A stretch of 64,000 bases of DNA. Source: Lycorma delicatula. Taxonomy: Eukaryota; Arthropoda; Insecta; Hemiptera; Fulgoridae. Made by a program: the position numbers and the translations under genes. Shown in pieces: positions 23,460-35,020 of this stretch. The DNA lies in contig NC_134463.1 of the NCBI RefSeq assembly GCF_047948215.1, positions 99,538,657 to 99,602,656 of the forward strand, read 5' to 3'. The number at the start of each line of letters is the position of its first letter. Position 1 is the first letter of the stretch. Below the pieces are notes generated by a model that saw nothing but the letters and a program-made list of their open reading frames with translations, searched no databases and was not told the origin of the DNA.

Positions 23460-24835
23460 GAGTTTGAAAGTGCATTGTATAGTCGTGCCTTCCTTGAATG
23501 GTAAAGGCTATCATTGTTTTTAGAAGTCCAAATCTCAATCACCGCTGGCTTTTCGAATTTAGCCCCACTGCTCTAAATTTACGCTGGGCTGCAAAAAAAA
23601 AATTAATCGTTAAAAATAGTGTTGCCATCCTGAAATATAACAGACGTTTAATCCGATGTACAAAGGAAATTAGGAATTAAGGGGTTTTCACTACCTTCTC
23701 CAAGGAGCCAAATTTACTTGTACACATTAATGTTCAGGATTATAGGATATATTTTTACTCTTTTGATCACACTGACTTCCTTGTATCGAATATCATTAAT
23801 GTTAAATAAATAATTTTTGAATGTTTTTTTGATAAAAATTTAGTCATATTTTAGATATTATCAACACTTCTTACTTAGGAAGTTTATTCGTTATTATATT
23901 GATGATTTCGAAAAATTAAAATTTTCATTAAAAAAGTCGATAAAAATTAAAATATTTTGTCTTCAGTAGTACTGTGTATTTACAATAGACTAAGGAATTC
24001 TTATAGGAATAATAATATTAACGAAAATTGAACATATTTATTTAAAGTGAAACAACTGTAGTAGAAATGGGAAGAGCAACTCTTAACAAGATAAGATGGC
24101 AGATGCGAGTAAATGGCTCCCACTTAAAAGAAAAAAAAAAAGAAGATACAAATTACAAGATGGAAGATGGACTAAAGCGGTTTAGAGGAGGTTGAGAAGA
24201 TAAAAAAGAAGGTACGAATGGTCGAAAGATTGGTCCTTACAAAGCTGTTACACAGCGGGCTAATAATTATAATACAAGAAAAAACAGGCCATTTTTAGAA
24301 AGAAGGTTGTAAATAAAAAGAAAACTTTAAATAATAGTTATAGTAAAAAATTAATTAAAAATAAACTAAGTTAAAATTAGATCGGATAAACGGAAATTTA
24401 AATGTTAAAAGGATTCTACGAAACGATTTGAGTTTGTACTAAAATTATAATATCTACCTTAAAAAACCCCAGAGTACTAATTCACAATCCAACGGTGGTA
24501 ATTTCCCTATATTTTCCCTTTTTCGAAACGGCTATTTATATGAGCTATATAAATTTTTAATTACTTTGAATATTTACTTTTTATGTTTTAAGAACTAATT
24601 ACACAACATAAGAGAAGGTTTAGCGAATCATTTACATGCCAAACATAGTTCTTTGAATAATTTATTATTATAACTTTATTAGTTATCTAATAAACAACAA
24701 TAGATTTAAATACATTAAAAAGAAAACTATTAAAAATATTTTATAATTTTTTCTTTATTCTGTGCATTACGTGTGTTTTATTATTTTCATCAGTTATTTT
24801 ATTCGTTTCATGTTTTAAACGGTACGCATGTATAT
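23460..24835. other. A+T-rich stretch, nothing recognised
   Basis: A purine-rich patch at 24060-24300 has no recognisable content. No gene or shared repeat was seen. Confidence 0.5.
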
Positions 24836-24840
24836 TAAAG

Positions 24841-25480
24841 AGATGGTGTCGAAAATGAGGTATCGTATTTTTTTTACAAAATTTACGCTTTTGGAGTACA
24901 AACAGTTCATTTAGATCAAAACAAATATATGTGTGCGTATGCAGTTTGCTTTATATATCTCAGGATAGACCGAATAGATTTTCTTCAAATTTGGCTCAAA
25001 TATCTCTGAATAACAATTTTTTTCTCAATTCATTAAGCGGATTCGTAAGAGGAAGGCATTTTAGAGAAAACTTTATTATAGCAAATTAGTTACATACATA
25101 TCCAAATAACAAAAAACGGTTTTTTTTTCCAAAAATTAAACCTCCATCTTAAAATTGAACTATGTACTATTGTTTTTTTTACTCCCGTCGGTTTAAATAT
25201 TTTTCAAAAATATTTTATTAATTTTTACTTCATATATAGAGCTATCAAGAAATATATAATTTTTTTTAAATTATAGATCCCTGATGTAAAATGCAAAAAA
25301 AAGGATTTTGAAAATTTTATTTTTTCTTATTTTAGCCTCTACTGAAGAGTTTGTTAGATTTAGAGAACATTTTACATAAGCAAATTTGTTAAGCTTAATT
25401 TATATATGAATATTTTAGAAACATTTTTCTTAAAGCTCTAAAAAGTACGTAAATTCTGTTTTTATTTTTTTTATTTTGTT
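24841..25480 (+). repeat. Interspersed repeat R3, uninterrupted copy
   Basis: Three ordered blocks match the broken locus at 33500-35760: TTTACAAAATTTACG with AGTTCAT, TTCTTCAAATTTGGCTCAAA, and a 3' block with AAATTATAGATCCC, TTGAAAATTTTA, TCTTATTTTAGCC and CAAATTTGTTAAGCTTAA. The copy gives the pre-insertion layout of that locus. It has no coding frame, and the family is unknown to me. Confidence 0.7.
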
Positions 25481-25484
25481 GGGC

Positions 25485-27210
25485 CAACTCTTTTAATTTT
25501 TATTATTAATAGCAGGGAACGTCATGTAATATTTTGCCACCTTTTTTTAATTCATTATACTATAATTTTTTTAAGAAATGCTGTAAGAATATCTAACCTT
25601 TATTTAAAATAGAAAAATACTATAAGTAATATCGTTAGATAAAAACTTTATAAAATATATAAACATGAAATAAATATAAACCATAAATTTACATCTTATA
25701 AATTTTAAATATATATTTACTTTTTACATAAGTATATATAAAAGTATGTTTAAAGTCTTAATCGGTGACATAAAATGAGTTATTCAGTTGCTATTACAGT
25801 CGGTGGTAGATAATAGAGCTAATTTTTACGGGTGTTATATTTAAATATATTTTTAAATGTAAAAACCCCTAAAAAAATCTTAATTTATTTAAATTAAGAT
25901 TTTAAATAGTATATTTATACTATTTCCCTAATACAATAGTTACGTTCAAACTATAAAGATTCATTGCTGTATGTTATTGTATGAATTATTTCAAGCATAA
26001 AGGAAACATTTTTTCTTACTTGCCAAAATTTACAGAATTCAATTGACACGGGTGGGAACGGATTGTTATTCTTTACTACTAAGACGTTGCGTAGCGGTAC
26101 ACTATCCCCTCCTCTGTTTTATTAGCAGAGCCAACACCTCAAGTAGTACTACTGGGCACATATGTACTTAAGCTTTCTAAATGTTGATCGGTAATACTTA
26201 TTTCTAATAACTGCATCTTATATATAATCAGTGCCAGTTAATCTATTAAGAATTTTCTTTTTATTTAAATACTCGATTACATACTAGTAATAAAAGCTTT
26301 ATAAACATTTTTTACAAGATAAAAATCAAATTAAAAATTAGGCTTGTTTTATAGGATACTGAACCTTGTTTAGTGCATAATAAATTTATGCAAATTTTGA
26401 AAAAAAAGTTTGCAACATCGTTAAACTAATTAATTTATATTTAACAGATGTTAACATTGATAACTTTCCTGTAGTTATCGATGTTTATTAAAATTAAATC
26501 AACACGTTTAATAAGAGTGAACACAGTATTTATTATGAAAAAGTAAGGAAACAACGTACGATATCTGATGATAAGATTCTCTAGACTGGAACTGGTTAAT
26601 ATATGAATTTCAAGTTTACTTAACTGCAATTATACTCTACATTTCAGCAATTAAACGTAAAATTAAACAATTCTAGGCCTACAATAGCGAACAATTTTGA
26701 ATAGTAATCAGAAATATACAAATTTTTCCATGAAAGTGATTATTTAGTCGTTTATTTACGTTATTTGCTTCAGCGTGGTTTTAGTTGGTCAATAAAATCG
26801 TCGATAAGTAATGAACTACTTATCGTGGATATCTAGGTACGCAAGATGGATGCCTACCGCTTGCAGAGGGCTTTGAAGTACTCGTTTGAGAAGGGCTGTT
26901 GTCTAATTTTTTACCTTTACGAGAAAATCATCTTTTTTTTCATTACCTATCCGTTTATTTTTTCCTTATCCCTTTCTTCCGAATAGTGTCAAGAGGATTT
27001 TAAAGATTTGGTTGGATATCCTCAAGATTTGTACCGAAGATTGTGGCTATTGAGTTACACTAGATCGTTTTTTAATTATTTATTGTGAGATCAACCGTTC
27101 CTACGAACCTCTAGTTTGAATGATTTAATAAAAAATCCAATCCGGTACTAATGAACTTTCAGGTAATTCGAGACTTTTAATCTTTCCTAATATATACATA
27201 CATACTTACA

Positions 27211-27257
<47 letters not shown>

Positions 27258-27880
27258 CATATTATTATTGTATTTATATATATGCGTATAATTCTATTAT
27301 ATGTATAATTATAAAATAATTAACATTACGAAAATTAACTAAGTTTTAAAATAATTGTCGTATATTTAATTTCCAAACAGTGTAAATAAAATTAATCAAC
27401 TTATATTTAATCTTCGTTTACTCCAAATCCTACTTTTTGGTTAAGAAAATATTCATTCCATCGACTTTGGATGTCAATGTATTAATATTTTTTAAGCGAT
27501 ATTAAAAAAAAGAAACAAAACAGCAAATTTGCGCAAAGAATATACAGTAACAAAAAGTAGTATTTTTAAGAAATAATTCATATCAAAAAAATAATTATCA
27601 TATTATTTAAGAATTACTTCATATCATATAAAATATTTAGTAATATTTTACAGTACTTCAAATGAATTTATATAAATGTAAAACATCTTTTTCTATTTGT
27701 AATTGATCGCTTTTTCACTTTTTGTTTTTTAAATTAGATATTTTTCGTAGTTAAAAGAAGCGATGGAAAAATATAAATATATTTATACATTTAATTACTA
27801 GTTATGTTTGTTCTACTAACAACTAATAATTTAGTTTTGCAATTTCTTAACATCAATAATTTACTGAAAAAAAAAAATAG
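25485..27880. other. A+T-rich stretch with a (CA)n run
   Basis: No gene or shared repeat was recognised. A (CA)n microsatellite of about 21 units runs from 27214 to 27255. Confidence 0.5.
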
Positions 27881-29110
27881 AGCGTAATTTACGAAGAATA
27901 TAAGAAATTTTCAGGACCACTAGTGAAAATATAATGAACCTATAAAAATTAGTTCAGAAACGATTCATTAGCGAATGTCAGCTGGTGAAAAATTTCGCTC
28001 TGATCTCTGCGCCTTCGATAAATTTAAGCCAGACTGTAATTCCTGAGACCGAAATATTAAAGGGTAAATTTAGTGGTTTTATATGAAATCTGGCCTGAAA
28101 AATTTGAAAAATATAAGTCCCGAAAATATAATTTTAGGGTAAAAAGAAAAAAGGACTGGAGGTCGAAAACACACAACTTTATTTATTTAAGTGTTTTCTG
28201 CTGATTCTACGATTCGTAGTTGGCGCTTTTCGGAGTACCTCCATTCTCAAAACTACTATTAGCATTCCATTTAAGAATAGATGTACATCGAAACGTGTCA
28301 ACTATGAATGTTAGAATGCCAATGCCAGGAAGGGGAGAAAATACCATTCAAATCGGTTATGATAAACCTAACGGAAATAAAAAATATTATGAAAATTTTA
28401 CACTGTTTTATATTTTGTGTATAATAACTTTGTTAAATCGGTAATAAATACATGAAAATTTAGACAAAACTTGTAAAGAATTTGATTCTGAGTAAAAACT
28501 TATGAATAAAGTCCTCAGAAACTAAATACAAACTTAAAAATTTTGTTTATTAAAAACAAAACGTAACAAAGTGTGATTATATTTTAACTAGGTAATCAAC
28601 GAAAAAGATTTTCAATATTAAAAAAACAAATGAATTAAATATTTTAGATGAATAACAAATAAAAACACAAACAATAAAACAGAGTTACAAACAATGCAGA
28701 AAAGTAAACTACTGGAAATTTTCTCCACCACAATGTGGATACAAACTCTGCCCGACGAACTATGTTTTTGGTGGTTTTCGGTATTTCAACAGGATTGTTT
28801 AGTATTAGCTGTACCGCGATGAGAATTCTAATAACCAACTGTTCTATTGTATCATACTTTTTTCATGTGGTTAAGATTTCAAGTGGCCCCACAGGTTGTA
28901 CTTCAGAAGTGGTACAAAACCACTAAATTTATCCGTCAACTGGGGTCACAAGAGTTACACTGAAGGCGAAGAAATCAAGGCGAAATCTTTCACCAGCTAA
29001 TATTTGGTAACGAAGCGTTCCCAAACCTATTTTTGTAGGAATTTTCTTCTTTTTATTCACTGGTATAACATATTCTGAAAGTTTGTTAAAATCTTCGTGA
29101 ATCACTCTGC
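27881..29110. mobile_element. Long-TIR DNA element, most complete copy, about 1.2 kb
   Basis: The outer 180-200 bp at each end form imperfect inverted repeats. The left end contains TACGAAGAATATAAGAAATT, CACTAGTGAAAA, GCGAATGTCAGCTGGTGAAA and TAAATTTAGTGG; the inverted right end gives GATTCACGAAGATTTTAACA, AATATTAGCTGGTGAAAGAT and TAAATTTAGTGG in the same order. Partial copies lie at 16555-17715 and 58960-59285. The interior has no transposase: the longest frames are under 75 codons. The AGAGTGATTCACGAAG end is like the AGAGTGTATCACAAAG end of the element at 1141-2040. Confidence 0.8.
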
Positions 29111-29148
29111 ATATAACTTTTTTATATACATTATAATAAATTTTCTAT

Positions 29149-29175
29149 TATATATATATATAATAATACATGTGG

Positions 29176-29216
<41 letters not shown>
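29149..29216. repeat. (TA)n microsatellite with inverted flanks
   Basis: TA runs at 29149-29162 and 29179-29212. The segment ACATGTGGTAA at 29168-29178 is inverted as TTACCACAT just after the run (29219-29227), so the array sits in the loop of an imperfect inverted repeat. Confidence 0.8.
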
Positions 29217-29227
29217 TGTTACCACAT

Positions 29228-29812
29228 ATATACCTGATTTAATATCGACGGCCGTACACGATAGCAGCTCAGATGTTATCTGGAGCACAGTATACGTACG
29301 CGCTGGTACAAGCATCACTCCCGCCGCGCAGTTGTCTCCACTCTCAGGCTCCAATAAAAGAGCGTGCACGAGAGTGAATTTTTAATTCATCGTCGACTAC
29401 CACCTGAAGAAGACCAAAAAGAAGGAGAAGATGGAAGAAGACAGAACTTCCCTGACCGCCTCGCTGTGGACCTCCCGGCGGATGCCGGGAGGTCCCATCT
29501 ATTGCCGGAGCAGTAGATGGGCCTGGCCGGCCCGCCGAGGGAGCCGCTGGGCACGGACGCTACCTTCCCGCTCCAGCTCGCTTCAATCGCCCTGGCCGGC
29601 GGACTCAGCAGCAGGAGTCGGCCCAGCGTGGGATCGCTCGGAGAGAATCGCCTCACCCGCGTCGGCGAAAGACGACCGACACTGTGGGGCTCTGGAGGCC
29701 ACCACTGCCGCGCTGTAGTGAGGACCCGACTGCCGCTGAGGGGAAGCCCGATCTGATTTCAATTGACGAGCTGTAACTCCCCGACTTCCCCGGAGACCAG
29801 CTTGCGGACCCA
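29228..29812. other. GC-rich island with strong hairpins, identity unknown
   Basis: Composition jumps from about one third G+C to well over half within a few bases and drops back at 30105. Landmarks are a promoter- or poly(A)-like CAATAAAAGAG at 29352-29362, a 12-bp perfect stem GGACCTCCCGGC with tetraloop GGAT (29468-29495), and an adjoining 8-bp stem CCCATCTA/TAGATGGG (29494-29521). Frames of 60-95 codons are open on both strands, as expected of GC-rich DNA, and none resembles a known domain. The TGTTACCACATATA start at 29217 and the AATAAA would fit an LTR, but no partner LTR or primer site was found. Structured RNA or a piece of an unknown retroelement are the alternatives. Confidence 0.45.
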
Positions 29813-30104
29813 ACAGCTCTTCTCAGAGCTAACGCAAAAAACGGTCCTTTTCAGAGCCACCACAAGGTTATAAATTACTAGCCGTCAAAGCCATTCGACG
29901 ATAAAAGCCCTTGTCAGGGCTACTACAAGGTTATTAAGTGCCACGTTCCGTCGAAGCCATTCGACGACAAAAGCCCTTGTCAGGGCTACTACAAGGTTAT
30001 TAAGTGCCACGTTCCGTCGAAGCCATTCGACGACAAAAGCCCTTGTCAGGGCTACTACAAGGTTATTAAGTGCCACGTTCCGTCGAAGCCATTCGGCGAC
30101 AATA
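29813..30104 (+). repeat. Tandem hairpin array resembling histone 3' stem-loops
   Basis: Five hairpins with a 6-nt stem and a 4-nt loop follow one another: AGCTCT-TCTC-AGAGCT (29815-29830), GGTCCT-TTTC-AGAGCC followed by ACCA (29843-29858, one mismatch and one G-T pair), and three copies of AGCCCT-TGTC-AGGGCT preceded by AAA and followed by ACTACAAGG (29906-29921, 29972-29987, 30038-30053). The last three sit in a 66-bp tandem unit that also has a second hairpin CGTCGAA-GCCA-TTCGACG (for example 29949-29966). Size, tetraloop, 5' AAA and 3' ACCA/ACTA fit the metazoan histone mRNA stem-loop; no histone gene is present. The 66-bp period makes the frames here look protein-like, but this is a period effect. 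Confidence 0.85.
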
Positions 30105-32090
30105 TATATGTTTTACTCTTAGTTCTTAATTTTACTGATCTTATTCACTTTTCAAATTTTTTTTTGTTCTGATGGAATAATTCATTTGCTCATAGAATAT
30201 TTACCATGTCATAATTTGCTTTAGCTACAGAAATTTTATATCTGTCTCTCGTATTCTTATTTACTTACAAAACAAATTAATAAAATTAATTAAAAAATAA
30301 CCAACCATCTTGTAAGTTACTTAAGGTAAGCCATTTTTACAAGAGACTGCCTCAATTTCGGTTAATTTCCGATATCTATTTGAAAAACTTATCCCCTAAT
30401 TTTCCTTTAAAATTGTACTAGAATACCTTACTATATTATACGCTGTTGTATTCGTAAAAGTTTCTTTTTTAATAATCTAATCAGAAATGCTAAAGATATA
30501 TCTGATATTAGCAAGTGTTTTACTGTTAGTTTTTGTTTGTTTCAATGTGCTTACGACATAGACCGATATATCTTACTTTGTTAATCATATTTTGTAATTT
30601 TACTACTTATTTAGAAAAATTATTTTAGTCCTGTTATATTACTTCTCTAATTATAATAATCTATTCATTATTTTTCTTCATTTTGTGTTATTACTTATAT
30701 TTTATTTGAATTACAAAACAAAAGATCTTTCTTAAATAACAATGAATCCACGTAATTCAATATTTTTACGTGCCATATCCAAACTTATGCAGGCGATTAG
30801 ACAAGATATTATAATTTTCGAAAATGGTATAAATATTTTCAAAAATTAATAATCTTTATTCCAGAAATTATAAACAGATTACAAGTGAAAATAAGATTAT
30901 TTACAGTTATAATATCATAAAACATAAGCTTAATTGACATATAACCATACAATAATAAAAAGTAGGAGTAAAATAAAAGTTAACATTTATTATATAATCT
31001 TGTGGAACTAATACCCCTAGTTATTATTATAGACGGTACCCCTAGGTACCCCCTGCAATAATAACTGTATTGCAGGTTACCACCCATTATTTTTCAATGA
31101 GTAAAATAGTTAATTAATAGTTATTGAAAAATGGTCAAGTGTGGACTTCCAGCCTGATTACAAATTTAAATACACGATACAAGTCTTGCAGTATTAAAAA
31201 TTCAACCTAATAACAAGATTATAAATACGCACAGATTAAATAACTCAGAACCATAAATACAATACAAGAAAACAGTGATAAAATTAAAAATGAAATTAAT
31301 CCTAGACAAAATTAAAAGAAAAATAACGATAACAAAAATATGAAACTAACGTGTTATCGCTTTAAAGGGTAAATTTATCACTTTAATTCTTGGGAAACTG
31401 GATTTTTTCTTGTCTTTTCTACTGAGCCAAATATAGTGTTGTGTATCCATCTCCAAGCCGTAAAAAAAAAGTCTTAACAAGCAACAAATTCATTTGTTTA
31501 AAATAGAAACTGATTGTTACATACATCATTACTCTCAGAGGAAGCTACACTGACTGGCGTCTACACATCATAGCCTTAGTTAATGGAAATTTGAAAAAAA
31601 TAATCTTACGCTTTCTATGAGAGAAATACATTAAGTTTTTTGCTCTTACTAAGAGAATATAAAAGTGTTATGACCAACAAAGTTTATTCTTTTCCAGTTG
31701 TATTAATATGTACGCGTATTCTAAACATACACATTAAAGTATTCTAATACGTATTTCAGGAAAAGTATTGTCGTTCTTTAAAAATAAACCCATCGTAAAA
31801 AGGTTTTTAACTTTTTTTTTCGAATTGAAAAATTTAATGATTACAAAAATGCTAGAATATTAATTATAATTTTTTTTCTGTAAAGTCTGGATCTACGTCT
31901 CAAGAACTTTTTAACTTTTTCTCAATTATGAAATTCTTTACGTCAATTTGGTATTAAGAGAACTGTTGTTAGCATATTTTTTACAAAAGTTTGGTGATGA
32001 GGGCAATATTTCCTGGGTGTTTTCTGGAAAGAGAATTTACAAAAAACTTACTTGTTTTGTTTTCAAAATAAAAAACCATTAAGTGAATAC
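30105..32090. other. A+T-rich stretch with two adjacent hairpins
   Basis: No gene or shared repeat was recognised. At 31035-31076 two perfect hairpins lie side by side: GGTACC-CCTA-GGTACC and CCTGCAATA-ATAACTG-TATTGCAGG. Confidence 0.5.
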
Positions 32091-32094
32091 ATTT

Positions 32095-32995
32095 AATAAG
32101 AATGAATACATTTAGAAAAAAAATCTGATCTATATACCTCATGACTTCCTTGTACGCCTATTAAATTACATATACACATTTTTTGCTGCACTTCATTTAA
32201 ACTTGTTTCATTTGAAAGTAAGATACGATCCTCCAATTCTTTAATAAAGTGGACAGTTACACAATTGCATTGTGGACACCGCAATCCATTCATATACATA
32301 TATTATTTTTAACCGTTTTTTTAATTTAAATATATTGATTTATTAATTAACCACTGTAAAAATTTTTGAATTAAAATGAAAAGTAATAGTAACGAATAAA
32401 AGTAATAAAATGAAAAGTGATATAAAATTTTATATCACTAGTAACTTTAGTAGATTCTTTTCATTTTTTTTTCAATCGGAGGTTAGTAGTTATTAATAAA
32501 TCAATATATTTAAATTTAAAAAAAAGTTAAAAAAAAAAGGAAATGAAGTCTGATTCGAACCGATGTGCCTTCCTCTTGTAAGATCCAAATATTTCATTAA
32601 TTAACTATTTATTTGGCTATAAATCTGGAAACAACGAAAATAGGTACCATTTATGATATATCATTGAAAAGGTCTCAATGAGGGCTTATTACAGCAGTTA
32701 AGAAAAAATCCAAAATTCAATTTTTTTTGGATTTTGGGCTTTCCGGACACTTTGGTTAAATCGAATGCAATCAAAAGGGAAGGTGCACAATTAGATGTTA
32801 TAACAATCCTAAATCTAAAATTTCATCATTCTACGGATAATCGTTTTTGAGTTATTTGAGATACATACGTACGTACAGACGTCATGCCGAAACTAGTAAA
32901 AATGGATTCAGAAGTGATCTGATCAAAATGGATATTTTCGTTGAAATCTGAAAACCGAAATTTTTCGCGATTATAATACTTCATTTACTTCGTAC
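32095..32995 (+). repeat. Hairpin-ended interspersed repeat, copy b
   Basis: It shares with the copies at 3.0, 44.1 and 57.1 kb the CATGACTTCCTTGTACGCC start, AATCAATATATTTAAA, TCTGATTCGAACCGATGTGCC, the TTTTGGATTTTGGGCTTT block, TTAGATGTTATAACA, TACGTACGTACAGACGTCAT and CTGAAAACCGAAATTTTTCG. The terminal hairpin is partly eroded (AATACTTCATTTACTTCGTACAA). About 110 bp at 32190-32300 has no counterpart in the other copies; a minus-strand frame of 68 codons there has a CPQC-x-C start but no recognisable domain. Confidence 0.8.
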
Positions 32996-33495
32996 AAAAA
33001 TGTAAAAAAAATTTTTAAAAATCACCTCGACTTTAAAAATAGAACTTTATAGACTTTTTTAAGTTTATTCTCAAATTGAATAGTTTAATTCAATTTTAGA
33101 ATATTTTATCACAGTTCTTTTAACGATATTTTACTACAAGGGAATATTTTCATAATCTATTATAAGAATGGAATAAAAATTTATTCTTAATTTAATTTTT
33201 TTTTTTCTGTAAAAAAAACGAATGTTCATATGATTTTAATTATATGGAATAGTGGTAGCACTCGTATTACAAGAACATAAGATACGAGTAAATTCCTTAC
33301 AACATGTTCAATAATTACCTCATTAAAGGGCTTATTTTCACTAAATTATTAATATTTTAAATAAAAATTAATTAATTCAAGGTGTTTTTATAAAACATTT
33401 TCTTAGATAATTAATAGTTATGGTCTTGTGATTTACAGCTTTGTTTACTTCGTTTCCTTTCCTGGCAAATATAGCTGGAATAGTTAAATTAAGCG
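32996..33495. other. A+T-rich stretch, nothing recognised
   Basis: No gene or shared repeat recognised. Confidence 0.5.
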
Positions 33496-33839
33496 GGAAA
33501 GTATGGTGTGATCATCTCAAAAATTGGGTGTCGGGATTTTTTTTGCAAATTTTTACGTTTTAGGGTCCAACTAGTTCATCTAAACCATAAATATATATAT
33601 ATATATATATGTATGTATTTATATGCAAACGTTTATGTATGTCGCACTGCCTTTATCCTAATACATCAGGTAACCGAAAATATTTTCTTCAGGTTTGGCC
33701 CAAATATTTTTATATGTCGGGCATTGAAAATATTAATCTTTTTCCAAAATTCGTTAAGAAGGTGGTGGGATATCGCGAAGAAACAATAAGGAAATATTTC
33801 TTTATGGTGCCTTTAAAGCTATCCGGCTACTTAACTTAG

Positions 33840-34850
33840 AGCCATACCGAATTTATATATCGTATGAATTACACCCGGTTGATTATTCTGCTAGGCTTCG
33901 CTACTGTCGATGGTTTAATTAGTTTGGAAGAGTATTAAAATACTAGATAATGTTTTTACTGATGACGCTTGGTTTCCTTTGAGTGGTTACCTTAATAGTC
34001 GAAATGATAGCTACTGGAATTCCAACAATTCATTCACGACCTCTACACTCACACAAAAATTAGTGTGTGGTGTGCATTTACCAGGCGAAGAATAACTGCC
34101 CTTCTGTTCTTTGAAAACACTCTTAAAGCAGATCTGTATCAAGAAATATAATTTATTGAAAATTTAGAACTAAATGAGAGAAATTTGTAATTTCAACGGA
34201 ATGGGACCGCATGTCACACGGTAAGACTAACAATGGACTTTTTGAGAAATTTATTTGGTGAGAATAATATCGATTGGCTATGGGCAGCAAGGTCACTTGA
34301 TATCTTTCCTGGAGATTTTTTTTTCCTTGGGAATACCTAAAAGCTGTTTCGCTGCTATCTAAAAAACTTTTTTCGCTGCAATGAAAAGTAATCTGGTAGA
34401 GTCAAATCGGGTGATGTGCAAGCCACAAACTTCTAGAAATAATTCGTTCAACAAAGAGATTTCCTAAAAACATCATTGACCGGTTAACTGTGTGCGCTCT
34501 GGCGCCATCATGTAGGAACCAACCGTGATTAATTTCCTTTTCTGTTAACCGACTACTATGTTAAAAAAGCACAATAACGATCACTATTAACTGTATTTTC
34601 AAAAAAAGATTTGACCCACAATTGGCGTCCTACTCACACCAAACCAGACTTCAAATAAAAGCTGGGATAGCTAAAAGCGGTTACTTGGTTGTGTTTTCAG
34701 AAATAATCCACATACACCATCGAAAAATTGAAAGCCAACGTAACTCAAGAATTACGAGATATTGGAAGAGACGCACTTCGAACGATTGCACGGAATATGA
34801 AAAAGAGGGTAAATGCTCGCATTGATGAAAGTGGTGAATACTTTCAACAT
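33840..34850 (+). pseudogene. DUF4817/DDE_3-type transposase relic, plus strand
   Basis: Plus-strand frames give in order PYRIYISYELHPVDYSARLR and YCRWFN, the first Asp block FTDDAWFPLSGYLNSRNDSY, a degraded second block (FNGMGPHVTR, Asp lost), a third block with LDIFPGDFFFLG, and after an interruption the C-terminal block YTIEKLKANVTQELRDIGRD and NMKKRVNARI-x-ESG-x-YFQH with a stop near 34850. Stops and frame changes separate the blocks. The gap between the third block and the C-terminal block (34385-34680) is filled by an opposite-strand piece of the same family. The family is common in hemipteran genomes; this copy is dead. Confidence 0.8.
34385..34680 (-). pseudogene. Inverted fragment of a DUF4817-type transposase
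   Basis: On the minus strand this matches the plus-strand copy at about 12360-12640. Shared words include TTTTTTTGAAAATACAGTTA-like and ATGGCGCCAGAGCGCACACA-like segments, and translation gives the third catalytic block as RIISRSLWLAHHPI then DLTLPDYF. It lies exactly between two parts of the plus-strand transposase at 33840-34850, so either a second element inserted in reverse or a rearrangement inverted a diverged copy. Its nearest relative in the window is the 12-kb copy, which favours a separate insertion. Confidence 0.75.
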
Positions 34851-35020
34851 TAATTATAAAAATATTTATTCTTATTTTTTTGCTTAAATTATTGTAATAA
34901 TTATAACTAATCACACATTATTATTATTATTTGTTTTTTAAATTGGATTGCTTTTTTGCGTTTTAAAACAAACACTCTGTACTTATATAAAACTAATAAG
35001 AAGGTCTACAGATATTTTTT

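Noticed and set aside
29885..30076. A minus-strand frame with a 22-residue repeated peptide
   Set aside because: The repeat is a consequence of the 66-bp tandem DNA unit, whose length is a multiple of three. The palindromic hairpins, not a protein, explain the conservation.
29813..30104. CRISPR-like array
   Set aside because: The units are directly adjacent 66-bp repeats with no variable spacers, in eukaryotic DNA with insect transposons.
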